This document shows, piece by piece, positions 7,723-16,046 of a DNA stretch of 20,434 nucleotides. This DNA comes from JAFIHK01 sp041441455 (GTDB lineage Bacteria; Bacteroidota; Bacteroidia; Bacteroidales; UBA932). Within the stretch, counting starts at the first letter, position 1. Each line of letters opens with the position of its first letter. The stretch is taken from the NCBI GenBank assembly GCA_041441455.1, contig JASDTB010000048.1, positions 1-20,434 of the forward strand, read 5' to 3'. The notes beneath the pieces are model-generated. The model was not told where the DNA came from. It ran no database searches and was given only the letters and a program-made list of their open reading frames with translations. A program made the translations under genes and the position numbers.

Positions 7723-9462
7723 CTATTTGAAAATATCCTCTTTTAGTTTGATATCCTTTACACGTAATTGAATATTGGCAATTCCCCTATAATAGTTTTC
7801 AGCCACAGAGTAGCATATATCTACAGGATTTCCAGCATGAAGGTGATCAAAATGTTCCGATCTATTGAAAGCAATCGCAGAGATATGTCTATGAGGATCA
7901 TCCTCTTGAATCAACTCTAATTTTAAGTGACCATTATCAGATCCAACCTTTCTGCCATTCCCATTATCATAAACATTTTCAGTTAAGAATACTGGAGACA
8001 AATTACCAGGACCAAATGGTTGAAACTGTTTAAGAACTCTGAAAAATTTAGCCGTAATCTGCTTAAAATCTAAATAAGTATCAATATTCACTATTGGAGT
8101 TAGAATCTCCTCAGTAACTTTATCTGCCACAAAAGCCTCAAACCTTCTGCAAAACTCATCGAAGTTATCCACTTTGAGAGTTAGACCTGCAGCGTACATA
8201 TGTCCACCGAAGTTTTCTAGCAGATCCGAACACGATTCTATTGCCTCATAAAGGTCAAATCCAGGAATACTTCTTGCCGAGCCAGTTATTAAACCATTAG
8301 ATTGCGTAAGAACAATTGTTGGTCTATAATATGTCTCAACTAATCTAGAAGCAACGATACCAACAACACCTTTGTGCCAATTTGGATTATAGACAACAGT
8401 TGCCTTCTTCTTAGCAAACCCATCTGCAGTTATCGCCATCTCAAGAGCCTCTATTGTTATCTCTCTATCGATGTTCTTCCTATCGTTATTGTGAGTATTG
8501 ATTGTATCTCCAATCTCTTTTGCCTCAACATCGCTTCTCGAAATCAATAAGTCCACAGCAGTCTTTCCAGACTCCATTCTCCCAGCAGCATTGATTCTTG
8601 GGCCGATCTTAAATACAATATCATCAATCGTAATTACATGCTTCTCAAGTCCAGAAAGCTTAATTACAGAGAGAAGCCCCTTTCTTGGAGACTCATTTAA
8701 CTGTTTGAGACCAAAGTGAGCAAGAATTCTATTTTCACCAGTAATGGAAACTAAGTCAGATGCAATACTTACTACTAATAGGTCTAACAGAGGAACAAGT
8801 TCGGTGAATGGAATTCCTCTAGATGATGCAAAAGCTTGCATAAATTTAAATCCAACACCACATCCAGAGAGATCATCAAAAGGATAATCACAGTCCGAAC
8901 GTTTAGGATCTAATACAGCTACAGCGTTAGGTAATTTTTCGTCAGGAAGGTGGTGGTCACAAATTATGATATCGATTCCCCTCTCCTTTGCATATTTAAC
9001 TTTTTCAACTGCTTTGATTCCACAATCTAACGTTATGATTAACGTAAATCCATGATCAGCAGCCCAATCGATGCCTTTATATGAAACTCCATACCCCTCA
9101 TTATATCTGTCTGGAATATAATAATCTGCACTCTTCTCGCAAAAACGTCTTAAAAAAGAGTAAACTAAGGCAACGGCAGTTGTTCCGTCAACATCATAGT
9201 CTCCGTAGATTAGTATTTTTTCCTGATTATCAATGGCCTCCGACAACCTTTTAACAGCTTTTTCCATATCCTTCATTAGAAAAGGATCGTGAAGGTTCTC
9301 AAGCTGGGGTCTGAAAAAAGACTTTGCCTCAGCGAAAGTCTTTATATTCCTTTGAACAAGTAGATTAGCAAGAGCTTGGTCTATACCAAGTTCTGATGTT
9401 AATTGTCTCACTAAGGCGGGGTTCCCCGGCTCCCTTACTATCCATTTTTTTTCTAAGGCCAT
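7723..9462 (-). CDS. recJ: Single-stranded-DNA-specific exonuclease RecJ
   Basis: RecJ degrades single-stranded DNA from the 5' end in recombinational and mismatch repair. The 579-residue product belongs to the DHH phosphoesterase family: IYGDYDVDGTTA (DYDVD at 88-92), ITLDCGIKA, IICDHHLPDE with the DHH motif, then LDPKRSDCDYPF and RINAAGRMESGKTA. The DHHA1 part carries FGGHMYAAGLTL, and an OB-like C-terminal region follows. I start it at ATG 9462 because MALEKKWIV resembles family N-termini; an in-frame TTG at 9492 would add ten residues and lies upstream of the -7 box. It is convergent with aroK and divergent from lysS. Confidence 0.94.
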   Translation of the reverse strand: MALEKKWIVREPGNPALVRQLTSELGIDQALANLLVQRNIKTFAEAKSFFRPQLENLHDPFLMKDMEKAVKRLSEAIDNQEKILIYGDYDVDGTTAVALVYSFLRRFCEKSADYYIPDRYNEGYGVSYKGIDWAADHGFTLIITLDCGIKAVEKVKYAKERGIDIIICDHHLPDEKLPNAVAVLDPKRSDCDYPFDDLSGCGVGFKFMQAFASSRGIPFTELVPLLDLLVVSIASDLVSITGENRILAHFGLKQLNESPRKGLLSVIKLSGLEKHVITIDDIVFKIGPRINAAGRMESGKTAVDLLISRSDVEAKEIGDTINTHNNDRKNIDREITIEALEMAITADGFAKKKATVVYNPNWHKGVVGIVASRLVETYYRPTIVLTQSNGLITGSARSIPGFDLYEAIESCSDLLENFGGHMYAAGLTLKVDNFDEFCRRFEAFVADKVTEEILTPIVNIDTYLDFKQITAKFFRVLKQFQPFGPGNLSPVFLTENVYDNGNGRKVGSDNGHLKLELIQEDDPHRHISAIAFNRSEHFDHLHAGNPVDICYSVAENYYRGIANIQLRVKDIKLKEDIFK

Positions 9463-9469
9463 ATAGTCA

Positions 9470-9477
9470 CAAAGATA
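9470..9477 (-). promoter_or_regulatory. Putative -7 box of the recJ promoter
   Basis: On the minus strand the sequence reads TATCTTTG, a perfect match to the Bacteroidota -7 consensus TAnnTTTG. Only 7 bp separate it from the recJ ATG, so transcription would begin within a few bases of the start codon. A clear -33 TTTG at 19-21 bp is not visible. Confidence 0.5.
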
Positions 9478-9486
9478 CTGATTAAA

Positions 9487-9517
9487 TTTCAAAAGTTGAT
9501 AAAAAAACTTACTTTTG
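9487..9517 (+). promoter_or_regulatory. Putative lysS promoter
   Basis: TACTTTTG (9510-9517) fits the Bacteroidota -7 consensus. TTTC (9487-9490) lies 19 bp upstream, where the -33 TTTG box belongs, with one mismatch. The lysS ATG is 26 bp downstream of the -7 box. The box is embedded in an inverted repeat, AACTTAC-TTTT-GTAAGTT (9506-9523). Confidence 0.5.
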
Positions 9518-9543
9518 TAAGTTAAAAAAAAGAAGACCAGAAT

Positions 9544-11082
9544 ATGGAGTACACTGAATTAAACGAGCAGGAGATTATCCGCCGCGAATCTTTGAAGAGT
9601 CTAAAGGAGCTAGGTATAGAGCCTTATCCAGCAGAAGCTTACGACGTAAATATTACTTGTCGCCAAGTGCGCGAACAGTACAACGACGAGCTTAAAAATC
9701 TTCAAGATGTCAAGGTTGCCGGAAGAATCATGACAAGAAGGATCATGGGTGCGGCTGCCTTCATTGAATTAATGGATGAAACAGGTAGAATTCAGATATA
9801 TATAAAACGGGACGAAATCTGCCCAGGTGAAGATAAAACATTATATAATACTGTTTTTAAGAAACTTCTAGATATTGGAGATATTATTGGCATCTCTGGA
9901 TATGCTTTCATCACTCAAGCTGGTGAGTTATCTATCCATGCAAAGGAGCTTAAACTACTTAGCAAGTCGCTTAGAGTTCTTCCAATTGTAAAAGAGAAGG
10001 ATGGTCAAGTGTATGATGCATTCACCGATCCAGAGCAAAGATATAGAATGCGTTATGTAGACTTAATCGTAAATCCTCAAGTGAGAGAGACCTTCATTAA
10101 GAGAAGTAAAATCATGAATACTATGAGAAACTTCTTTAATGATCATGGTTATTTAGAGGTTGAAACACCTATTTTGCAAGCAATCCCAGGTGGCGCTACT
10201 GCAAGACCATTTATCACTCATCACAACGCACTTGACATTCCATTATATCTAAGAATTGCAAATGAGTTATATCTTAAAAGACTAATCGTTGGAGGATATA
10301 CAGGTGTTTATGAGTTTGCAAAAGACTTCCGTAACGAAGGAATGGACCGCACTCACAATCCAGAATTCACCGTTCTAGAGATCTACGTAGCTTATAAAGA
10401 CTACTTCTGGATGATGAACTTTGTTGAGGAGATGATTGAAAAAGTAGCTCTTGCACTTCATGGAAAGACTCAAGTTACACTTGGAGATAAAGAGATTGAA
10501 TTTGCCAAACCATACAGAAGGCTTCCAATGCTAGATGCAATCAAAGAGTACGCAGGAGTTGATGTTACTGGAATGAACGAAGATCAATTGAGAGAGGTTT
10601 GTAAAACGCTTAAGATTACTGTTGATAACACAATGGGTTACGGAAAACTTATTGATGCTATCTTCGGAGAGTACTGCGAACATCACCTTATTCAACCGAC
10701 TTTCATAACTGATTACCCTGTAGAGACATCTCCACTTACTAAAAGACACCGTTCTAATCCTGAATTAACTGAAAGGTTTGAGCTTTTTGTAAATGGCAAA
10801 GAGTTAGCAAATGCCTACAGTGAGCTAAACGATCCAATCGATCAATTAGAGAGGTTCCGCGACCAGGTAAAACTAAAAGATAAAGGAGATGACGAAGCTA
10901 TGTTTATTGACATGGACTTTGTAAGAGCACTTGAATATGGTATGCCTCCTACATCTGGAATGGGAATTGGCATCGACAGATTAACCATGTTCATGACAAA
11001 CTCTCCGTCTATCCAAGATGTCCTTTTCTTCCCACAAATGAGACCAGAAAAGACAGACAATCAACAACAGAATCAACAATAA
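9544..11082 (+). CDS. lysS: Lysyl-tRNA synthetase, class II
   Basis: Attaches lysine to tRNA-Lys in the cytoplasm. The 512-residue protein is close to the 505 residues of the E. coli enzyme. An N-terminal anticodon-binding OB domain (about 55-150) includes VKVAGRIMTRRIMGAAAF. The class II catalytic core follows, with motif 2 FRNEGMDRTHNPEF (from residue 262) and motif 3 GMGIGIDRL (from 472, with the ATP-binding Arg479). It ends in a short Gln/Asn-rich tail after DVLFFPQMRPEK. Start ATG 9544 follows a TAnnTTTG promoter. The SpoU methyltransferase starts 3 bp after its stop, so lysS probably leads a three-gene operon with that gene and aroE. Confidence 0.97.
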   Translation: MEYTELNEQEIIRRESLKSLKELGIEPYPAEAYDVNITCRQVREQYNDELKNLQDVKVAGRIMTRRIMGAAAFIELMDETGRIQIYIKRDEICPGEDKTLYNTVFKKLLDIGDIIGISGYAFITQAGELSIHAKELKLLSKSLRVLPIVKEKDGQVYDAFTDPEQRYRMRYVDLIVNPQVRETFIKRSKIMNTMRNFFNDHGYLEVETPILQAIPGGATARPFITHHNALDIPLYLRIANELYLKRLIVGGYTGVYEFAKDFRNEGMDRTHNPEFTVLEIYVAYKDYFWMMNFVEEMIEKVALALHGKTQVTLGDKEIEFAKPYRRLPMLDAIKEYAGVDVTGMNEDQLREVCKTLKITVDNTMGYGKLIDAIFGEYCEHHLIQPTFITDYPVETSPLTKRHRSNPELTERFELFVNGKELANAYSELNDPIDQLERFRDQVKLKDKGDDEAMFIDMDFVRALEYGMPPTSGMGIGIDRLTMFMTNSPSIQDVLFFPQMRPEKTDNQQQNQQ

Positions 11083-11085
11083 TTA

Positions 11086-11886
11086 ATGAATATAGAGGTC
11101 ATTAGTTCGGCTCAAAATCCTAAAATAAAATCTCTTAGATCGCTTTACGAAAGCTCTAAAGAGAGAAAATCTAAAGGAGTATTTGTGCTCGAAGGGAAAA
11201 GAGAGATCGATGCTGCATCTGCAAAAGGGTTCAGCATCGAAACTCTTTATTATTGCCCAGACATGACGTCATTTGAGTCTGCAAAACAATATAGGGCAAC
11301 GCAATATTTTGCTCTAACTTCGGAATTATACTCCAGAGTTGCCTACAGAGGAACAACAGAGGGTATAATTGCGATTGTAAAAGCTCCAGAAAATTCATTA
11401 GATAGCATTAAACTCTCAAAAAATCCACTGATAATTGTTTTAGAATCTGTTGAAAAACCAGGAAACCTAGGAGCTGTACTAAGAACAGCTGATGCTGTCA
11501 AGGCTGATGCTGTCATTATTTGCGACCCCTTAACAGATATCTACAATCCAAATGTAATAAGGTCAAGTCTTGGTGGAATCTTCACAAATCAAGTTGCTGT
11601 TTGCGATTCTAAAGAGGCATATAGTTGGATTAAAAAACATGAAATCTCAATATTTACAGCGGAGCTACAGGCTTCAGAATGGTATCACAAATGTGATTTT
11701 ACAATCTCTACAGCACTAGTAATGGGAACTGAAGCAGACGGACTTTCTGACTTTTGGAGAGAGAGAGCCGATCAACGTATTAAAATTCCAATGCTTGGTC
11801 AACTCGATTCCCTTAATGTCTCTGTCTCTACTGCTGTTTTATGCTTTGAGGCTCTTCGTCAACGTAACTTTTATTTTCAGATATAA
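11086..11886 (+). CDS. SpoU/TrmH-family RNA 2'-O-methyltransferase
   Basis: Transfers a methyl group from S-adenosylmethionine to a ribose 2'-hydroxyl of rRNA or tRNA. The 266-residue protein has an N-terminal substrate-binding domain with VFVLEGKREID, then the knotted SPOUT fold: motif 1 EKPGNLGAVLRTADA (around residue 126), motif 2 VMGTEADGLS (around 213) and motif 3 IPMLGQLDSLNVSVSTAV (around 244). The whole layout resembles 23S rRNA methyltransferases of the RlmB/TsnR group, but the modified nucleotide cannot be deduced here, so I give no symbol. It starts 3 bp after lysS and ends 2 bp before aroE. Confidence 0.93.
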   Translation: MNIEVISSAQNPKIKSLRSLYESSKERKSKGVFVLEGKREIDAASAKGFSIETLYYCPDMTSFESAKQYRATQYFALTSELYSRVAYRGTTEGIIAIVKAPENSLDSIKLSKNPLIIVLESVEKPGNLGAVLRTADAVKADAVIICDPLTDIYNPNVIRSSLGGIFTNQVAVCDSKEAYSWIKKHEISIFTAELQASEWYHKCDFTISTALVMGTEADGLSDFWRERADQRIKIPMLGQLDSLNVSVSTAVLCFEALRQRNFYFQI

Positions 11887-11888
11887 CC

Positions 11889-12677
11889 ATGAGAAGATTT
11901 GCACTTGTAGGCTGTGGTATTACTCACAGTCTTAGCCCCATGCTGTTCGAAGCTGCATACGGAAAAGATTCCGAGATGGTTTATGAATTATACGACACAG
12001 AGTCATTCATTGATGGATTCAACCTTCTTAAATCTGGGTACTTCGATGGAATTAACATCACGACACCATTTAAAGAGGAGGCATATAACCTTGCGGATAA
12101 AAGAGATGGAATTAGTGATTTTGCAAAAGCTTCCAATCTTTTAGTTAGATCTGGCGACGAAATCCATGCATATAATACCGACTTCTATGGAGTTAGAGAG
12201 ACTTTAAAACCATATTTTAAAGACAACCGACTCAAGGTGCTATTAATTGGAGCTGGAGCAGCTGCGCGCGCAGCTCTTCTTGCACTTCTCGATCTTGGAG
12301 CTGATATCACAATCTGTAATCGAACAAAAGAGAAGGCTTACGAACTTGCAGCACAAACAAATTGTAAATGTCTTGATTTTGATATTTTACTATCAAGTTC
12401 GAACTCTCAAAAATCAGAGATCTTCAATAATTATGCTCTGATTATCAACACAATCTCATCTAATCTCCCAAATTTTGATATTGAGATTTTAAAAGATAAA
12501 ATAGTATTCGAAGCCTCCTACTCTACCACCTCATCATGGAGAGCGAATGTTGATAAGAATTTCAACTACATCCCAGGAGAGGCATGGTTATTGAATCAGG
12601 CTATACCCGGCTTTTTTCTGTTTACAGGCATCGAGCCGGATGTAAAACAAATGGAATTAGTAATTGATAATAGGTAA
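11889..12677 (+). CDS. aroE: Shikimate dehydrogenase
   Basis: Reduces 3-dehydroshikimate to shikimate with NADPH. The 262-residue protein begins MRRFALVGCGITHSLSP, with the shikimate-binding Ser14 and Ser16. The INITTPFK segment supplies catalytic Lys62, and YNTDFYG gives Asp98, the catalytic partner. The Rossmann domain shows LLIGAGAAARAAL, and NRTKEKA provides the NADP-selective NRT motif. Near the C-terminus EAWLLNQAIPGFFLFTG matches the family's closing Gln motif. Length is slightly short but complete. It lies 2 bp after the SpoU methyltransferase, so it belongs to the lysS unit. The product feeds the kinase encoded by aroK about 4 kb upstream. Confidence 0.94.
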   Translation: MRRFALVGCGITHSLSPMLFEAAYGKDSEMVYELYDTESFIDGFNLLKSGYFDGINITTPFKEEAYNLADKRDGISDFAKASNLLVRSGDEIHAYNTDFYGVRETLKPYFKDNRLKVLLIGAGAAARAALLALLDLGADITICNRTKEKAYELAAQTNCKCLDFDILLSSSNSQKSEIFNNYALIINTISSNLPNFDIEILKDKIVFEASYSTTSSWRANVDKNFNYIPGEAWLLNQAIPGFFLFTGIEPDVKQMELVIDNR

Positions 12678-12692
12678 TTTTTTATAACTTTG
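12664..12692 (+). promoter_or_regulatory. Putative ssb-purA promoter
   Basis: TTG (12664-12666) and TAACTTTG (12685-12692) are 18 bp apart and fit the Bacteroidota -33 and -7 boxes. The upstream box lies inside the 3' end of aroE. The ssb ATG is 25 bp downstream of the -7 box, which suggests ssb is transcribed separately from the lysS unit. Confidence 0.6.
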
Positions 12693-12704
12693 CCAATAAT
12701 AGTC

Positions 12705-12709
12705 AGGAG
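12705..12709 (+). promoter_or_regulatory. Shine-Dalgarno-like site of ssb
   Basis: AGGAG lies 8 bp before the ssb ATG (12718). Most genes in this window have A-rich leaders without such a site, so this gene is an exception. Many Bacteroidota ribosomes make little use of Shine-Dalgarno pairing, so its effect is uncertain. Confidence 0.4.
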
Positions 12710-12717
12710 AAAAAACT

Positions 12718-13179
12718 ATGACACTTAATAAAGTAATGTTGATTGGAAACGTGGGTAAAGACCCCGAAGTACGTCATCTTGAAAACAATCTGACTTATGC
12801 AAGTTTTACACTTGCTACCACTGAAAGATACAAAGACCGTTCGGGAGAGTTAAAAGACGCTACCGAGTGGCACAATGTTGTATGCTGGAGAAATCTTGCC
12901 GAACTTGCTGACAAATATATCCGCAAAGGCAGCCAGTTATACATTGAGGGAAAGCTTAAAACACGAAGTTGGGATGACGCAAACGGACAAAAGCGCTATA
13001 CAACAGAAATTCTTGCCGAAAACATACGTTTACTAGGCAAGAGAGCCGACGAATCAAACATGCAAAAAACACAATCAGGAGCTTTTAAAGGCGCCTCATC
13101 GATGCCAGCAGCAGGTGATGTCTCATCATCTCCGTCATCATCGACAACGCCCGAAGATTCTGACGATTTACCATTCTAA
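12718..13179 (+). CDS. ssb: Single-stranded DNA-binding protein
   Basis: Coats single-stranded DNA during replication, repair and recombination, and recruits partners by its C-terminal tip. The 153-residue protein has the OB fold: MTLNKVMLIGNVGKDPEVRH, ATEWHNVVCWRNLAELADKY and GSQLYIEGKLKTRSWDD, ending at about residue 112. A flexible Ser/Ala-rich linker follows, and the tip DSDDLPF matches the conserved acidic, Phe-ending interaction tail. Length is typical of bacterial SSB. It has its own promoter and is followed by purA after 12 bp. RecJ, a known SSB partner in other bacteria, is encoded 3 kb upstream, though that proximity may be coincidental. Confidence 0.97.
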   Translation: MTLNKVMLIGNVGKDPEVRHLENNLTYASFTLATTERYKDRSGELKDATEWHNVVCWRNLAELADKYIRKGSQLYIEGKLKTRSWDDANGQKRYTTEILAENIRLLGKRADESNMQKTQSGAFKGASSMPAAGDVSSSPSSSTTPEDSDDLPF

Positions 13180-13191
13180 ATATTGTTAAAA

Positions 13192-14463
13192 ATGAAAGTT
13201 GATGTTGTTCTTGGTCTCCAGTGGGGAGACGAAGGAAAGGGTAAAATTGTGGATGTACTAGCTAAAGGGTACCCTGTAATTGCTCGTTTCCAGGGAGGTC
13301 CAAACGCCGGTCACTCACTCCAGTTCGAAGACAAGAAATTTGTTCTGCACACAATTCCTTCGGGAGTGTTCAGAAAAAACGCAGTGAATGTCATTGGCAA
13401 CGGAGTTGTGATTGATCCAGTAATTTTCAAAGCAGAGTGCGACAAACTCGAAGAGATTGGAGTACCTGTTAAAGAGAGAGTATTCATCTCTAAAAAAGCC
13501 CATCTTATTCTTCCTACCCACAGAATAATTGATGCTGCTTCAGAGGCATCAAAGGGTGCTTCCAAAATTGGATCCACATTAAAGGGAATTGGGCCAACTT
13601 ATATGGATAAAACAGGTCGTAATGGTTTGAGAGTTGGAGATATCCTTTCTAATAATTTCATTGAAAGATACAACAATCTTAAAAGCAAACATTTCAACCT
13701 ACTTAAACAATACGACTTCGAATACAATATCGAAGAGGCCGAAGAGAAATGGTTACAGGCTGCAGAGTACCTAAAAGGGTTCAATTTAATAGATGGAGAG
13801 TATTATATCAATCAACAAATTGCTGACAGCAAAAAGATATTAGCTGAAGGTGCACAAGGATCTTTGTTAGATATCGACTTTGGCTCTTACCCTTTTGTAA
13901 CTTCTTCTAACACCACTTGCGCTGGAGCATGTATTGGATTAGGAATTGCCCCTTCTCATATTGGCAAAGTGTCTGGAATTTTCAAAGCATATTGCACAAG
14001 AGTTGGAAGCGGACCTTTCCCAACTGAACTTCACGATGAGACTGGAGAAGAGTTAAGAAAGATTGGATTTGAGTTTGGTGCAACAACAGGCAGACCTCGT
14101 AGAACAGGTTGGTTAGATTTAGTTGCTCTTAAATATGCAATCATGCTTAGTGGTGTAAATCAATTAATCATGATGAAGGCAGATGTTTTAGATACTTTCG
14201 ACACAATCAAAATAGCAACATCTTATAAAGTTGACGGAGAGATCATAAACCATGTACCTTACGACACTTATGCGGAGGTTGAGCCAGTTTATAAAGAGTT
14301 CAAAGGATGGAAACGTGATCTTACAAAAATTACAAACGAAGCCGATCTTCCATATGAATTCATGACCTATGTAAGATTTATAGAAAAAGAGACAGGTGTT
14401 CCAATTAAAATTATCTCACTTGGTCCTGACCGCGACCAAACGATTATTAGAGAAAACGTTTAA
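13192..14463 (+). CDS. purA: Adenylosuccinate synthetase
   Basis: Joins IMP and aspartate using GTP to form adenylosuccinate, the first step from IMP to AMP. The 423-residue protein has the P-loop LGLQWGDEGKGK with catalytic Asp13, and GGPNAGHS with catalytic His41, at the same numbers as in the E. coli enzyme. Later signatures include ILAEGAQGSLLDIDFGSYP, TTGRPRRTGWLDLVALKYA and the terminal ISLGPDRDQTI. I start it at ATG 13192 (MKVDVVLGLQWGDEG), as in homologues; an upstream in-frame TTG at 13183 would add only three residues. It follows ssb by 12 bp and is closed by the strong terminator at 14528. Confidence 0.97.
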   Translation: MKVDVVLGLQWGDEGKGKIVDVLAKGYPVIARFQGGPNAGHSLQFEDKKFVLHTIPSGVFRKNAVNVIGNGVVIDPVIFKAECDKLEEIGVPVKERVFISKKAHLILPTHRIIDAASEASKGASKIGSTLKGIGPTYMDKTGRNGLRVGDILSNNFIERYNNLKSKHFNLLKQYDFEYNIEEAEEKWLQAAEYLKGFNLIDGEYYINQQIADSKKILAEGAQGSLLDIDFGSYPFVTSSNTTCAGACIGLGIAPSHIGKVSGIFKAYCTRVGSGPFPTELHDETGEELRKIGFEFGATTGRPRRTGWLDLVALKYAIMLSGVNQLIMMKADVLDTFDTIKIATSYKVDGEIINHVPYDTYAEVEPVYKEFKGWKRDLTKITNEADLPYEFMTYVRFIEKETGVPIKIISLGPDRDQTIIRENV

Positions 14464-14527
14464 CAGCAATATGTAATATATATAGATATTAAGCAGTATA
14501 TCTCACGTTTAAGAATTAAAGTATAAT

Positions 14528-14580
14528 ATGATATAAAAAAGGTTGACTAAAATAATATTAGTCAACCTTTTTTATATCAT
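14528..14580. terminator. Bidirectional terminator between purA and the MFS genes
   Basis: Two perfectly complementary 23-bp arms (14528-14550 and 14558-14580) surround a 7-base AATAATA loop. The inner part of each arm is GGTTGACTAA or its complement. Runs of six A on the left and six T on the right give a U tract for transcripts from either side. It sits between convergent purA and the downstream MFS gene. Confidence 0.92.
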
Positions 14581-14593
14581 CGAATTTCAAAAA

Positions 14594-16012
14594 CTAGCTC
14601 TTTTTATTTGGCACATCTAGCTTTAAATCAGGATTTTTATCAGATGATCTGCTCAATATGAAAGAGACTGCTATAGCTACTAAAGACAATAAGATAAAGA
14701 AGTATTCTGCATTTAGTGCAGATTGATACTCCGCAACCTTAGTGTCAGCAATAGAGGCAACAGTCTTCGACATAATTATTCCAACAATGATTGGTACAAC
14801 AAGCATTCCCATATTTTGAATCCAATAGATTAATGAGTATGCTGTACCTAGATTCTTTTCAGGGATAATTTTTGGTACCGAAGGCCACATCGCGGCAGGA
14901 ACTAAAGAGTAACCAATTCCAAGAATACCTACACCTGCATATCCAAAAAACTCAACACTTGGAGCAAATGCAATAATCAGGTGAGCAACTAGAACCAATA
15001 CTGATCCTAAAATCATAAATCTTGTAGCTTTACCTTTAGTATCAATCAAAGAACCAAAAAGTGGAGTGAAAACCATTGTACTAAATGGGATCAAAGAGAC
15101 CATTAATGAAGCAATGTCACTCTCTATACCAAATCTTGGGATAATGATTGAAGTGGCAAATCTTCTAAAAGAGATGATGCAGCAGTAAAAGAAGACACAT
15201 AATAATGAAACAAGTATAAAGTGTTTGTTACCTAAAATTTTCAAGATATCTGAAAATTTAAACTTATCATCTTTTGTGCTTTTTGTATTATTTCTTACAG
15301 CTTCGTCTGCCGCCTCTTTGTCGAACTTATTATCCATAAAGATAAATAACGACCATACAAATAATGCGATCAACATTAGACCCATCGCTATTATCATTGG
15401 CTTACTAGTCTCCGAAAAAGGGATAAATTGTTGTTCAATATTCACAAGCCTAGGAACTAAAATCAATGCAGTTGCCGTTCCCATTCTGGCAAGAGCCAAT
15501 TGTAATCCCATCGCAAGTGCCATCTCCTTTCCTTTAAACCATTTTGCTATTGATCTTGTCACTGCCACTCCGGCAATTTCGCTTCCAAGCCCAAATAGAG
15601 CACATCCAGCATAAGCAACAGCTAAAGATGGTTTAGCAAAATAACCTGACAAAAAAGTATTTAAAGAACTATGGGCAAAGCTCTCAGAGATGGCATAAAT
15701 TACCATTGTCGAGCCTCCAACCATCAAACCGATAAAAAGTGAACCGGTAAACCTTACACCCCATTTATCCAACAACATTCCGCAAATTACCAGACCACCC
15801 CATACACAAAGAAGAGAGTATGCTCCACCATAGAGACCATAGTCGCTTAGGCTCCATCCTAGCTCTACATTAGCGGGGTTTTTAAAAATGTGACCGATAG
15901 TTGTGAAGATATCGTCGAAAAAATATGAAGCAAACATAGGGATAGACAAACTCAGGAGGACTATCCACCTGGCGCTTTTGGAGTCTTTCAACATTTTAAC
16001 GGCTGAATTCAT
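14594..16012 (-). CDS. MFS transporter, MFSD1-like (second gene of a tandem pair)
   Basis: A 472-residue, about 12-helix major facilitator protein of the inner membrane. The N-terminal half has the loop motif LLDKWGVRFTG (about 80-90) and AKWFKGKEMALAMGLQLALA (from about 156), followed by RMG. A charged central loop (NKFDKEAADEAVRNNTKSTK) separates the halves. The C-terminal half holds GYSLVPAAMWPSVPKIIPEK, then LGTAYSLIYWIQNMG. From memory, the segments WFKGKE...GLQL..AR.G and ALWP...LGTAY....IQN also occur in animal MFSD1, a lysosomal dipeptide transporter. The substrate here is unknown; dipeptide transport is only a hypothesis. Its paralogue lies 34 bp upstream in the same direction, so the two are probably co-transcribed. 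Start ATG; transcription ends at the 14528 terminator. Confidence 0.88.
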   Translation of the reverse strand: MNSAVKMLKDSKSARWIVLLSLSIPMFASYFFDDIFTTIGHIFKNPANVELGWSLSDYGLYGGAYSLLCVWGGLVICGMLLDKWGVRFTGSLFIGLMVGGSTMVIYAISESFAHSSLNTFLSGYFAKPSLAVAYAGCALFGLGSEIAGVAVTRSIAKWFKGKEMALAMGLQLALARMGTATALILVPRLVNIEQQFIPFSETSKPMIIAMGLMLIALFVWSLFIFMDNKFDKEAADEAVRNNTKSTKDDKFKFSDILKILGNKHFILVSLLCVFFYCCIISFRRFATSIIIPRFGIESDIASLMVSLIPFSTMVFTPLFGSLIDTKGKATRFMILGSVLVLVAHLIIAFAPSVEFFGYAGVGILGIGYSLVPAAMWPSVPKIIPEKNLGTAYSLIYWIQNMGMLVVPIIVGIIMSKTVASIADTKVAEYQSALNAEYFFILLSLVAIAVSFILSRSSDKNPDLKLDVPNKKS

Positions 16013-16046
16013 AATTGTGCTTTTTCTAGTTTAGGAATTGTTTATA

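Noticed and set aside
9463..9492. Earlier TTG start for recJ.
   Set aside because: It lies upstream of the recJ -7 box, and the family pattern fits MALEKKWIV at 9462.
15225..15614. Plus-strand open frame opposite the second MFS gene; a similar one at 16708-17265.
   Set aside because: Both lie antisense to strong transporter coding frames, and their hydrophobic, low-complexity translations are expected shadows.
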